From a virus: DNA of 43,884 nt. Made by a program: the position numbers and the translations under genes. Below are positions 21,913 to 29,934 of this stretch, piece after piece. A model generated the notes under the pieces. That model did not search any database. It was not told the origin of the DNA and saw only the letters and a program-made list of their open reading frames with translations. Location: the IMG/VR virus record IMGVR_UViG_3300037882_004961, positions 1 to 43,884 of that record; one strand, 5' to 3'. Each line of letters opens with the position of its first letter. Position 1 is the first letter of the stretch.

Positions 21913-21950
21913 AAAAGGGCTGCATGATTCGTACCATGCAGCCCTTTTTT
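21913..21950. terminator. bidirectional terminator
   Basis: AAAAGGGCTGCATG (21913-21926) pairs with CATGCAGCCCTTTT (21935-21948) around an 8-nt loop. It starts about 6 nt beyond the TAA at 21956-21958 of the leftward gene upstream, but 36 nt beyond that gene's TGA. Confidence 0.88.
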
Positions 21951-21955
21951 GGGTA

Positions 21956-22378
21956 TTATAATTCGGTACTTGCCTTAAATTCCGTTCATGCAGGGAATTT
22001 TTCCGCCAATGCTTGCCCCAATAGGCTAGCCTCAAAGTCCGCTTTGTCCTTGATGCGAGCTTCGTTGGCGGTTGCATCTGTTAGGACTGCACTCAGCTGA
22101 ACCATAAATTCAGCGTATATTGTTCCCATTCCATCCCATTTGGTTTGCGCTGCTGTAAGCCGAGCTTGTTGCTTCGTTTTTTGAGCCTGCAGCGATAAGA
22201 TGATGTTGTTGTGATTGCCGATTTGAACCGCTTGTGCTGGAATAGCGGGGTTCAGCAGCGCAATTGCAGCTTGATTTTTGGAGATATTGGCATCTGTTGC
22301 CTCTATATCCTTTAGGGCGCTGTTGAGTTGTGCAAAGGCAGCACTCAGCAGTAGAAATTTGGAATATGCTTTTAGCAT
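21956..22378 (-). CDS. hypothetical helical virion-module protein, possible UGA read-through
   Basis: A helical, Ala-rich protein of 130 residues up to a TGA at 21986-21988, or 140 residues if that UGA is read as Trp (extension W-TEFKASTELL, ending TAA at 21956-21958). The terminator hairpin begins right after the TAA, which slightly favours the longer form. The N terminus (LLLSAAFAQLNSALKD) may be a signal-like or amphipathic helix. Residues 60-100 are likely coiled coil. Function not recognised. Confidence 0.62.
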
Positions 22379-22442
22379 GATATTTTCAATTATTTTTGAA
22401 AGTTAAAACAAACTTTTTGCGCTGAATTTGGTCGGGAACGTG

Positions 22443-22892
22443 CTAGGAGAATAGCTGATTCCGTTGGATGCCTGCAAGGAAGTCAATCAAGCGGTTGCCG
22501 TTTTCGGGCGTGCCTTCTGAAAAGCCCTGGTTGAATGCTCCACCGACCTCCATAGCCAATAAGCCCTTTCCTCCATACTGCTGAGTAAGCGTATCAAAGG
22601 TGTTCTGTGGGCTACCATTGACATAGTTTTGGCAAAAGTCAAAAATGTTCATACAATGTTTAACAAAGAATTCCTTTGCAATTGCATAGTATGAACGTGC
22701 ATCCGCTGAAACGCTGCGAGCGGTTGCCACAAGCTGGTCGTAAATCTCCTGTGGGTCAACACCATAGCCCATTTCTAAAGGAGTGGGAATATACGAGTTG
22801 CGCGGTACAAGATATTTCTCAGCGCTATCCTTGAGCGCTAATACAAATTGTTCCTCTATGATTTCCTCATAGTTTGGAATGGTAGCTGCCAT
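22443..22892 (-). CDS. hypothetical virion-module protein
   Basis: A 149-residue protein starting at MAATIPNYEE (ATG at 22892). It is helical with a Gly/Asn-rich C-terminal third. It lies just downstream of the 300-residue protein with an 11-nt gap. No family is recognised; the position suggests a virion or assembly component. Confidence 0.7.
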   Translation of the reverse strand: MAATIPNYEEIIEEQFVLALKDSAEKYLVPRNSYIPTPLEMGYGVDPQEIYDQLVATARSVSADARSYYAIAKEFFVKHCMNIFDFCQNYVNGSPQNTFDTLTQQYGGKGLLAMEVGGAFNQGFSEGTPENGNRLIDFLAGIQRNQLFS

Positions 22893-22903
22893 GATGACAA
22901 GAT

Positions 22904-23806
22904 TTAAGTATGTGAAAGAAAAAGACTGCACGAGTTGGCGGCTACTGGTGTGGCTTCTGTATCAGTAGCTCCAGCCGTAATGATTACTGATAGCCCAAGG
23001 CTAAGGGGTATAGGCGGAATTTCTATGGTGCCAATCCCCGAAACTACACCTGTCCAAACAAGCGCTCCCAAATTAGTTGTTGGGTTGGGTGCTGATAGCG
23101 CCCAATTGTAAACTTTCACCTGTTTGGTCCCAGTTGTTCGGGAATTGAATTGACCGCCCAAAATTTCACAGGGTGAAGCTTTTACCACAGTTGCATTGAT
23201 ACCAGCAGCAGCGACTATTCTTCTGCTAATACCGCCCGTGTTCTTCTGCCTTTGGTCTTTGGCAATTGAGCGGAGTAGTTGGTGGGTAGTCGCTGAACCT
23301 GTCAAATTTCCCGCGTCGGTTGGGTCGTTGATGTCTCCTTGAGATTGGCGAATGTTTTGCAATAACCCCGTTTGAGTGAGTGTTTCACCAAATTGCAAGG
23401 ATGCGTAATTTGACTGGTACTCCAACTCTGACAATTGGTCTTCTTGGAGGGCTGCTGTTGCCCCGCTACCGCCTCCACCTCCAGCCGATGCTGTGAATAC
23501 TGTGGTAAGCAACGTATTGGAGAACAGGGGTAAAGTTGCTGCGTTTTCTACACCATTGATATAGAACTGTTCTTTTTTTGTTACTGCGATGGTTACAGAT
23601 GATGCTCCCTCGCTAAGAATAAACGAACCCGCGTCGGGATTTGTGGCAGCAGCTTGGAAAGCGGGCTTATATTCAATGGTTGCGGCTCGCTGAACGCTTA
23701 TCCAGTTCTCCCAAATTGGCGGGTCTGCTACTGGATTGCGTGCTACTTGCACAATAACCCGACCCGCAACTGTGGACGTGTCAAAATTGTATCTCGGTTT
23801 TGTCAT
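22904..23806 (-). CDS. putative virion surface or fibre-like protein
   Basis: A 300-residue beta-rich protein full of Thr, Ser, Gly, Ala and Val, with a Gly-rich hinge at about residue 112 (ASAGGGGGSGAT), a helical middle, and a beta C terminus. This composition is typical of capsid-surface, decoration or fibre proteins. There is no sequence-level family recognition. It follows the connector-like gene by 3 nt. Confidence 0.65.
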   Translation of the reverse strand: MTKPRYNFDTSTVAGRVIVQVARNPVADPPIWENWISVQRAATIEYKPAFQAAATNPDAGSFILSEGASSVTIAVTKKEQFYINGVENAATLPLFSNTLLTTVFTASAGGGGGSGATAALQEDQLSELEYQSNYASLQFGETLTQTGLLQNIRQSQGDINDPTDAGNLTGSATTHQLLRSIAKDQRQKNTGGISRRIVAAAGINATVVKASPCEILGGQFNSRTTGTKQVKVYNWALSAPNPTTNLGALVWTGVVSGIGTIEIPPIPLSLGLSVIITAGATDTEATPVAANSCSLFLSHT

Positions 23807-23809
23807 GGC

Positions 23810-24388
23810 TTAATATGATGGTGGAGCAAAATAAAAACTGCTTTCTTTTTTTGGAACAAGGGTATCGCTACCATTGCACCCACACCCCGACTCGCAGATA
23901 CTTTTATCCAATAGGGGATAATCATCCACATTCTTACAAAGGTATTCTTTTAGCAAGTCCCGATACTTTGATGCTGCATCTTTGGCGCTTTTTACAGTAC
24001 TAAGGCGCTCATCCCTTGGCGCTGCCTTTATCCCCGATATTTCGTAAAAATCAACCCCTGTATTGCTTACCTCTACGTTTCGGAATGTGAGCATGGTAGC
24101 AAGCATTTCGTAACCCAATGCGTAAAAAATAAACTCTACGAATATTTTCTCATAGTTCGCATTGGCTGGGAAAAGTTTGACGGGCGGGTCTTCATCGTAG
24201 TCATACTCTTGCGTGTTTCGGACAAGCATCATATCTTCAAACATGGCAATACCCACAATGCTTTTGATAGATAGCTCTACCAAATTTATGTGCATCGCTA
24301 AAGATGTTGCATCAAACTTAGCGCTGTAGTCGTTGTTCCGAAACTCGCTACCTTTTGCATATTCGGCTGAACGCAGGAGGTTTCTCAT
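23810..24388 (-). CDS. putative head-tail connector protein
   Basis: A 192-residue protein whose ATG is 1 nt after the portal gene's stop. Mostly helical (residues 1-140), with a Cys-rich end (ESGCGCNG) that could bind metal or form cross-links. The position immediately downstream of the portal suggests a head-completion or adaptor protein; the sequence itself gives no clear family. Confidence 0.65.
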   Translation of the reverse strand: MRNLLRSAEYAKGSEFRNNDYSAKFDATSLAMHINLVELSIKSIVGIAMFEDMMLVRNTQEYDYDEDPPVKLFPANANYEKIFVEFIFYALGYEMLATMLTFRNVEVSNTGVDFYEISGIKAAPRDERLSTVKSAKDAASKYRDLLKEYLCKNVDDYPLLDKSICESGCGCNGSDTLVPKKESSFYFAPPSY

Positions 24389-24389
24389 G

Positions 24390-25955
24390 TTATGGGTTGG
24401 TGCTTGGGTTAGGATTTGGATTTTGGTCGGGTTGCGCGTTTGCCTGTTGCGATAACCAAAGCTGCGTGTAGAAAGGTAGCAGATTTTGGGGAACATACAT
24501 AAGGCGCTGTAAAATCGGGTCGTCAGGCAAAGGCACGTCTTCATACCCTTGCAAAGTCCTTGTTTCTATTGTATTTAAAACCCCTAATTCGGTAAGGCTT
24601 ATCGGCGGTGCATCTTTTATCCCAATAAAATCCTCAATAAAAGTAGTTTTATATACCTCATCTAACCATTTGAAAAGTGGAATAAACAATTCCTTTGCAA
24701 GATACATCTGCATTGGGCGTATCATGGAATTGTACACCAGTGTATAAGCATCCTTTAGTTCTTTTGAGCTGCCAAGTTTGCCCGAAACCTCTTGTGAGGC
24801 AAGCGCGGGCGGAAACCTGTGCGTTTGGTATATCCCTTCTCTCGTTTTTTGCTCAAGCTCTAAGAATTCCCCTTCGTTACGTCTTGTAAGGTCTATAATC
24901 TCAATATTTGAACCGCCCTCGCTTTTCCCCGTTGCTTCCATAAATATAGGCGTGTGGGAATTTTGCAAGCCGTTGGTAGATTCCACAAACCTTTCCATTT
25001 TCTCAAGCAGCGCCTTTTGATTTTCCCCATAAAAAACAACCATATACTTAGGCATCAAGCCGCGTACAAATGCCTGTTCTTGGTACCGAGAAATATAATA
25101 TTGGGTCTTGTACAATAGAATCCCCGCGTTGTGGTCGGGTAAGCCCCAGTACTCTCTGTCCCCTTTGGGGTTTTTTACAAAAAACACGGTTGCATCTGTA
25201 AGGTCGGGTATTGTTTCTCCTTTATCATTCAGCTTATAGCCCATGTTCACGGTTGACGTACGTGGATAAATTGGCGCTCGGTAAGTGGTGATATTATCCG
25301 CAAACGCTCGCTGTTTATCAAAGGCAATAATCATTTTTTTAAGGTCAACCTGTCCCTGTGTTTCTATCCTGCAATACTTTACTCGCCAATGGTCTATAAT
25401 CCCTTTTTTAGTAGCATACACGCAACAATTCCCATAATTTATATACTGATATACTGCATCTTCCAAAATGCCAAATAAGCCTAAATTAGTAGCTATTTGG
25501 TTATTGTATTCCCAGCGATTGGCTTCTTGCTCTGTGCTTTTTTTGGATGCACCCTTGAAATCAAATCCTCCACCGATTGTAAAGTTTGTCTTTTGGTCAA
25601 TAATAGCCTTGTTACTGTATGATTGTTCGTATGCTTCCTGTAGCTTGATGTGTAAGCCTCTATCATAATCTATAAAAGTCTGCGTTTGTTTGGTGCCTGG
25701 TAACGGCTCATTATGTGCATCGCTTGGCATAACAAAGCTATCCTTGGGGGCAACCCCTGCAATTGCTTTGTACCTTTTATAAAATTCTTTCCATTGTTCG
25801 GGCGTACCGATGTTTTCAGAATCGTCGGTGGTTATGCTTATTTCACCATTTTCATCCCTTGCCAAAAGCACCTCGCTTTTTTTACCACTCCCATCTGTAA
25901 CAATACCCTTAAAAATTGTATTTGTAGAGGGGTTTAAATCTTTAGGAATATTCAT
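24390..25955 (-). CDS. portal protein
   Basis: A 521-residue portal, of the usual length for siphovirus portals. Twelve copies should form the DNA channel at one capsid vertex. Support: an alpha/beta N-terminal region with QKTNFTIGGGFDF, the clip/stem-like middle (GLFGILEDAVYQYINYGNC), the ERFVESTNGLQNSHTP to DLTRRNEGEFLELEQKTREG helix and RFPPALASQEVSG segment typical of Bacteroidetes phage portals, and a Pro/Asn/Gln-rich tail. Context with capsid protein and protease agrees. A terminator-like hairpin lies in the gap upstream. Confidence 0.82.
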   Translation of the reverse strand: MNIPKDLNPSTNTIFKGIVTDGSGKKSEVLLARDENGEISITTDDSENIGTPEQWKEFYKRYKAIAGVAPKDSFVMPSDAHNEPLPGTKQTQTFIDYDRGLHIKLQEAYEQSYSNKAIIDQKTNFTIGGGFDFKGASKKSTEQEANRWEYNNQIATNLGLFGILEDAVYQYINYGNCCVYATKKGIIDHWRVKYCRIETQGQVDLKKMIIAFDKQRAFADNITTYRAPIYPRTSTVNMGYKLNDKGETIPDLTDATVFFVKNPKGDREYWGLPDHNAGILLYKTQYYISRYQEQAFVRGLMPKYMVVFYGENQKALLEKMERFVESTNGLQNSHTPIFMEATGKSEGGSNIEIIDLTRRNEGEFLELEQKTREGIYQTHRFPPALASQEVSGKLGSSKELKDAYTLVYNSMIRPMQMYLAKELFIPLFKWLDEVYKTTFIEDFIGIKDAPPISLTELGVLNTIETRTLQGYEDVPLPDDPILQRLMYVPQNLLPFYTQLWLSQQANAQPDQNPNPNPSTNP

Positions 25956-25963
25956 AATTTGGG

Positions 25964-26003
25964 TAAATAAAAACCCTTCAATAAATGAAATACTGAAGGG
26001 TTT
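25964..26003 (-). terminator. intrinsic terminator or attenuator before the portal gene
   Basis: On the minus strand AAACCCTTCA pairs with TGAAGGGTTT around a 13-nt loop, followed by TTTATTT. It lies between the gene at 26016 and the portal gene, so it may lower portal expression relative to the capsid genes. Confidence 0.75.
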
Positions 26004-26015
26004 GTGATAGTTGGT

Positions 26016-26618
26016 TTAAATTACGTTTGCTGCTCTCAAAGCTGCTGTTGTAAGCGAAACTTTGCGCAATTGCCCTTTGGTGGAGGCGGTGCGTGTCAAA
26101 GCGATTGTAGTGGTTGCTTTGTCGGTTGCTACCAATTTGGAGTCGGATACAGATTCTCCGTTCACAAGCTTGCCAAGACCGCCAAAAATACCCGCTGATG
26201 TAGGGCTTATATCGCTGGAAAGTACAAACCATTGGTCGTCGGATTCATCATCCAAAATACCGCGTTTCCGCAAAAGGACAGTGAGACCGCAATCGCAATT
26301 CAAAATCTTATTGATTGCCAACCAGTGCTGGTTGCTTGTTGCTGCGATGCCTGGGATAGTCCAATTCACATTGTAAACGCCTTTGCCTTTGTTGATTGTA
26401 CCCGTGTATTGGATTGTATCTTCTACAGCTGCGATATAAACGTATTTTTTACCCGAGGCCATGGTAATTGTTCCAACGGTGGTCTCCAGCCCAAGAGTTG
26501 CAGAAAGCGCAAACGCGGATACGTCGCTACGAGCCGCAAGCCAAACCTCGTCAAAACCACCCGAATCGTTACCACATATAATATCGGAGAGCTCCTCCAA
26601 TTCTTCACATGCTGCCAT
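26016..26618 (-). CDS. hypothetical virion protein, possible tail tube or head protein
   Basis: A 200-residue protein with a beta-rich central part (TMASGKKYVYIAAVEDTIQYTG, NVNWTIPG, CGLTVLLRKRG) and a basic C terminus rich in Thr and Ala. It lies between capsid and portal genes. The beta pattern would fit a tail-tube or head-decoration fold, and I cannot choose. The start is the ATG at 26618. Confidence 0.62.
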   Translation of the reverse strand: MAACEELEELSDIICGNDSGGFDEVWLAARSDVSAFALSATLGLETTVGTITMASGKKYVYIAAVEDTIQYTGTINKGKGVYNVNWTIPGIAATSNQHWLAINKILNCDCGLTVLLRKRGILDDESDDQWFVLSSDISPTSAGIFGGLGKLVNGESVSDSKLVATDKATTTIALTRTASTKGQLRKVSLTTAALRAANVI

Positions 26619-26665
26619 GATATGTTTTTGAATTGTTAAGAATAAAATTAAACACAAAAAACAAA

Positions 26666-26692
26666 ATTATGTAGCCCATTGGGCTACATAAT
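26666..26692 (-). terminator. palindromic hairpin after the capsid gene
   Basis: A 27-bp palindrome (ATTATGTAGCCC, 3 nt, GGGCTACATAAT) covers the last codons and stop of the major capsid gene. On the minus strand it is followed by TTGTTTTTT, so it can end or slow the capsid transcript. TAATTTTG within it also matches a -7 box. Confidence 0.65.
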
Positions 26693-27757
26693 CATAGAGA
26701 GCGTTTCGGGCAACAATACTTTTGCACCGTGTACGCTACTAGCCTCAAATCGTACATTTGATTTAGAAGAGGCGGACTCTCTGTAGTAGTTGATAACGCC
26801 CGTGTTATTAGCAGCTTTACCCTCAAAACCCGCCCTAAAAGTGTTGGTTGGTCTAATCACAGCAAGGTGGGCTGTACCTGTTGTGATAGTGTTGTTGTAC
26901 GTTTTGTACAAATCCGACCAAGCAGGGTTTAGAACCACTTTAACTCCACCGTATTGTGGCAAGCTGATGCCATTTACCAAGTCTGCTCTTGGTTGTGCAG
27001 TTCCAAATCCTGTAGTGAGTCCAACGTCCAAGGCCAAAGCTTTATAAAAATCGCTTGAGCACTCAATGATTACATCCATTGGGTTGTAATTGGCAATGCG
27101 CTCGTTTGCGTTGTAAACTTGTTCAATAAGCCCAATAGCTTGCCCCGAACCGCCTGTGACAGTTGTACCCGCAATCCCTGTAACAATTTGAGAGGCTGCG
27201 TTTGCACTAAGATAGGAAGCCGCCTGTTGGATAAATCCATCATAAGCACCAAATGCCTGTATGGCTTCGGGTGTTGAGAATGAACGCCCCGATATTTGAG
27301 TGTCTCCAAAAAACATAGTCTGCAGTTTGGCACGGATTACCTTTTTTGCAAACGTTTGCAATGCAGCCGAAAATAAATCGCTGGCAAGCAAACCATCCGT
27401 TGTTGGTTGCATTGTATCTTGGAGGATATGATTAATATCCTCACAAGGACTTACCCAACCATCATGTGAAAACGGCAAGCATTCAATGTAATCCCCGCCA
27501 ACTTTTATGCTACCAGTTGAGTTGAAATCACAAAAGGATGCGTTGTTTGGCACAGGAATTCCTGTGATGTCGTTTTCCACACCAATGATAGGAATTTTCC
27601 CATTGATTGCACCATAATCGGCTACAACGTTGGCAAGGGCTTGCTCTTGGTTGTACATATTTTGCAAAATCAACAGTATGTACAACTGTTGATTTTTAGA
27701 CATCTTAGAAATAGAAGACGCAGGATATAACTGGTCAAAAGGAATTTTGGCAATCAT
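26684..27757 (-). CDS. major capsid protein, HK97-fold type
   Basis: A 357-residue protein of the size and composition of HK97-type capsid proteins. It has an N-terminal helical part, a long Ala/Gly/Ser/Thr-rich middle and a C-terminal segment GYNNTITTGTAHLAVIR-like leading into the P-domain region (VRFEASSVHGAKVLLPETLS). It is placed after the head protease and a small decoration-like protein, which is the standard head order. There is no obvious pro-domain; the scaffold appears to be fused to the protease. The call rests mostly on context and shape. Confidence 0.78.
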   Translation of the reverse strand: MIAKIPFDQLYPASSISKMSKNQQLYILLILQNMYNQEQALANVVADYGAINGKIPIIGVENDITGIPVPNNASFCDFNSTGSIKVGGDYIECLPFSHDGWVSPCEDINHILQDTMQPTTDGLLASDLFSAALQTFAKKVIRAKLQTMFFGDTQISGRSFSTPEAIQAFGAYDGFIQQAASYLSANAASQIVTGIAGTTVTGGSGQAIGLIEQVYNANERIANYNPMDVIIECSSDFYKALALDVGLTTGFGTAQPRADLVNGISLPQYGGVKVVLNPAWSDLYKTYNNTITTGTAHLAVIRPTNTFRAGFEGKAANNTGVINYYRESASSKSNVRFEASSVHGAKVLLPETLSMIM

Positions 27758-27760
27758 AAC

Positions 27761-28171
27761 TTAGTTATTGAAAGTTTGTGAGAAATTTTGGCTTGCTGGG
27801 AAATTGGTGCTCCCCAATAGCGGGGCGTAAGCAATTCCATTGACAGGGTCTGTAGTACCATGTGCAAACACCTTGAAACAACTGTCGCTGCTTTTATATA
27901 AGCCAAGCGTGCTAATGGTTACTGGCAAAGGAGTTGCAAGGTTCACCTCTGCAACCTTAGGCACGCCCAACTCATCCTGCACGGTTATCCGCAAAAATTT
28001 GAGGTTGGCGTCCAAGTTGGTAGGCGTTGCAACAACGGTATTGGCAGTTGCATCATACACAATGGCAATTGTACCGCCTGGGATAGGGTTGTGTTTGGGT
28101 ACCGTGTTTTGGATATGATACGCATTTCTCGCACCCTTTTTATAATTCGGAGAATTTTGGTCGAAACTCAT
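27761..28171 (-). CDS. putative capsid decoration protein
   Basis: A 136-residue beta-rich protein with many Thr, Val, Asn and Pro (GTIAIVYDATANTVVATP, LKFLRITVQDE). Small beta proteins between protease and capsid genes are usually decoration proteins of the lambda gpD or Shp type. This is inferred from position and composition only. Confidence 0.6.
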   Translation of the reverse strand: MSFDQNSPNYKKGARNAYHIQNTVPKHNPIPGGTIAIVYDATANTVVATPTNLDANLKFLRITVQDELGVPKVAEVNLATPLPVTISTLGLYKSSDSCFKVFAHGTTDPVNGIAYAPLLGSTNFPASQNFSQTFNN

Positions 28172-28242
28172 GGTAAATATATTTACAAAAATTAAAAATG
28201 GCTGTTTTTTCTGAAAAACCGATTTGTGGAGTTGGATATTTA

Positions 28243-29523
28243 TTAAGCGTCTTTAACGCTTTTCATATCTGCTGCCACGTTCACAATCAAACCTTTTAAA
28301 AGGTCTGCGTGCTCGTCCTTTTTTTGTTGCTCTCCGCCCTTGTTTTCTGTGCCATTAGCACCGGGGTTAGAGCTTGGTTTTGTGTGGGCTGCGAGCTCCG
28401 ATTCTTTGAGCTTCAACTGCTTCTCAACTTCAGCCAATTTGTCGGCTGCTGCCTTGTGCTCGGTTTCCAGCTTTTTCAAAGCCTCGTCCTTTGCCTTGTT
28501 CTCAGTTTCCAGCTTGGTTTGAATTGCCACAATTTGGTCTTTTAAAGAGTTTAAGGTATCGGCTTCGGCTGCCTTGGCTGCATCCTCTTTCTTTTTTTGT
28601 TCAGCCGCCAATTTTTTAGCCTCTTCAGCAGCTTTTGCATCGTCGTTTTCCTTGTTCTCGGTTTCGGCTTTGGTTAAGCCCAATTCTTTGAGCTCTTCAT
28701 TGGTTGCGGTGCCAAAAAAACCTTTTACTTTTTCAAAAAATCCCATTTTTTTAGGTTCGTTTTTTTGATTAATAAATGTTGTTTCAAATTTTTCACGGTC
28801 GCTTGTGGGTAATGAAATTGCTAAATTTTGGTAACCCTCCGCAACCTCTTTGCTTGGTTTGTAGCCCCTTACATCTTTCTGTACGTCCGCTATAATACCC
28901 AAATATTCACTATCCAAATTAACATTTGTAGCGGTGGATTCGGTATTAACCGACTTAATGATTTTGCTCCCATTTTGGGGAATAATACCATCAATGATTC
29001 CCAATTCCAACGCCTTTTTGTCGCTCAGATAGTTATCCTTTTCCATGAGGTTCAGAAAGTATTTTTTAGTCTCCTCAAAGTTGCTATTAATCAGCTTGCC
29101 ATTAGACTGCACTTTTTTAGCATACATATCAGCGACTACATTCTGAATCCGCTCAAGGTCTATTTTTATCGCTTCAGCATCTGCTATGCTTACCCCGTTT
29201 TCGGGCAACCTGCGAGCTGGGTGTATAAGCATTTGTGAGTTTTCGTAAAGATAGAAACGTTCTGCCATTGCTGCGATATAGGTTGCAGCGCTTGAGATAG
29301 CACCGAATCCGATAATCACAATGTTTTTCTCTTGAAAATTCACCAGCTGGGCAATAGCCATACCTGCGTTGATGCTCCCACCAGGAGAGTTGACAAGCAT
29401 AGTTACTTTTTTGCCCGGCTTCTTTGCCTTCATGTTGTTAATGGCATCTACAAAGTAACTGCTATCATAGGTAGATAGCACCCCTTCAGCCACAATGTTT
29501 TCACCATCCGTTGTGAATACCAT
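28243..29523 (-). CDS. ClpP-like head maturation protease fused to scaffold
   Basis: A 426-residue protein. Residues 1-190 are an S14 (ClpP-type) serine protease: NSPGGSINAG (45-54), the catalytic-serine region GFGAISSAATYIA (72-84, Ser 77 or 78) and catalytic His at LIHPARR (His 101). Residues about 265-390 are a Lys/Glu/Ala coiled coil typical of scaffolding domains, and the last 30 residues probably bind the capsid protein. It should cleave scaffold during prohead maturation. A promoter-like TATTTTTG lies at 29546-29553. Confidence 0.88.
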   Translation of the reverse strand: MVFTTDGENIVAEGVLSTYDSSYFVDAINNMKAKKPGKKVTMLVNSPGGSINAGMAIAQLVNFQEKNIVIIGFGAISSAATYIAAMAERFYLYENSQMLIHPARRLPENGVSIADAEAIKIDLERIQNVVADMYAKKVQSNGKLINSNFEETKKYFLNLMEKDNYLSDKKALELGIIDGIIPQNGSKIIKSVNTESTATNVNLDSEYLGIIADVQKDVRGYKPSKEVAEGYQNLAISLPTSDREKFETTFINQKNEPKKMGFFEKVKGFFGTATNEELKELGLTKAETENKENDDAKAAEEAKKLAAEQKKKEDAAKAAEADTLNSLKDQIVAIQTKLETENKAKDEALKKLETEHKAAADKLAEVEKQLKLKESELAAHTKPSSNPGANGTENKGGEQQKKDEHADLLKGLIVNVAADMKSVKDA

Positions 29524-29545
29524 AGAATTACCTGTTTAATAAATA

Positions 29546-29553
29546 CAAAAATA
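29546..29553 (-). promoter_or_regulatory. possible -7 box before the head genes
   Basis: TATTTTTG on the minus strand fits TAnnTTTG exactly, 23 nt before the protease start in a 64-nt gap. A matching -33 TTTG at about 20 nt upstream is not clear, so this is tentative. Confidence 0.35.
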
Positions 29554-29587
29554 GTGCAAAAAATAATACTTTTAATTATGCAGGCAT

Positions 29588-29929
29588 TTATTTTTTGCTG
29601 TTGTATGAAAAATAAGCGCTTGCAAGAGCTCGCTGTAGCCAATCCTTATAACTTTGGCAGGAAAAGGTAAGCCACTTGGTAAATACTGTTTTTTCCCGCT
29701 CCTTCATAAATTCAGCATCATAAGCCATTTTTCGGGCGGTCTCTTGGGTTTCATTATGCACTAACCATGCATAATAATAAACCAACAAACGCATATGCTC
29801 TTCCTTGATAGGAAGATTCCGAAAGGTAGAATCGGATAAGCGTCGGCTAAAAAGTTGCTTAAGCTCTTCATACCTTTCGGGTTTTTGCTCATCCAGCAAA
29901 ACAAAAAAGTTTTTATCTTTGGGCTGCAT
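29588..29929 (-). CDS. hypothetical protein
   Basis: A 113-residue helical protein rich in aromatic and charged residues (LLVYYYAWLVHNETQETARK). It lies between the tape measure and the head protease. No family is recognised; it could be a tail or assembly helper by position. Confidence 0.68.
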   Translation of the reverse strand: MQPKDKNFFVLLDEQKPERYEELKQLFSRRLSDSTFRNLPIKEEHMRLLVYYYAWLVHNETQETARKMAYDAEFMKEREKTVFTKWLTFSCQSYKDWLQRALASAYFSYNSKK

Positions 29930-29934
29930 AATTT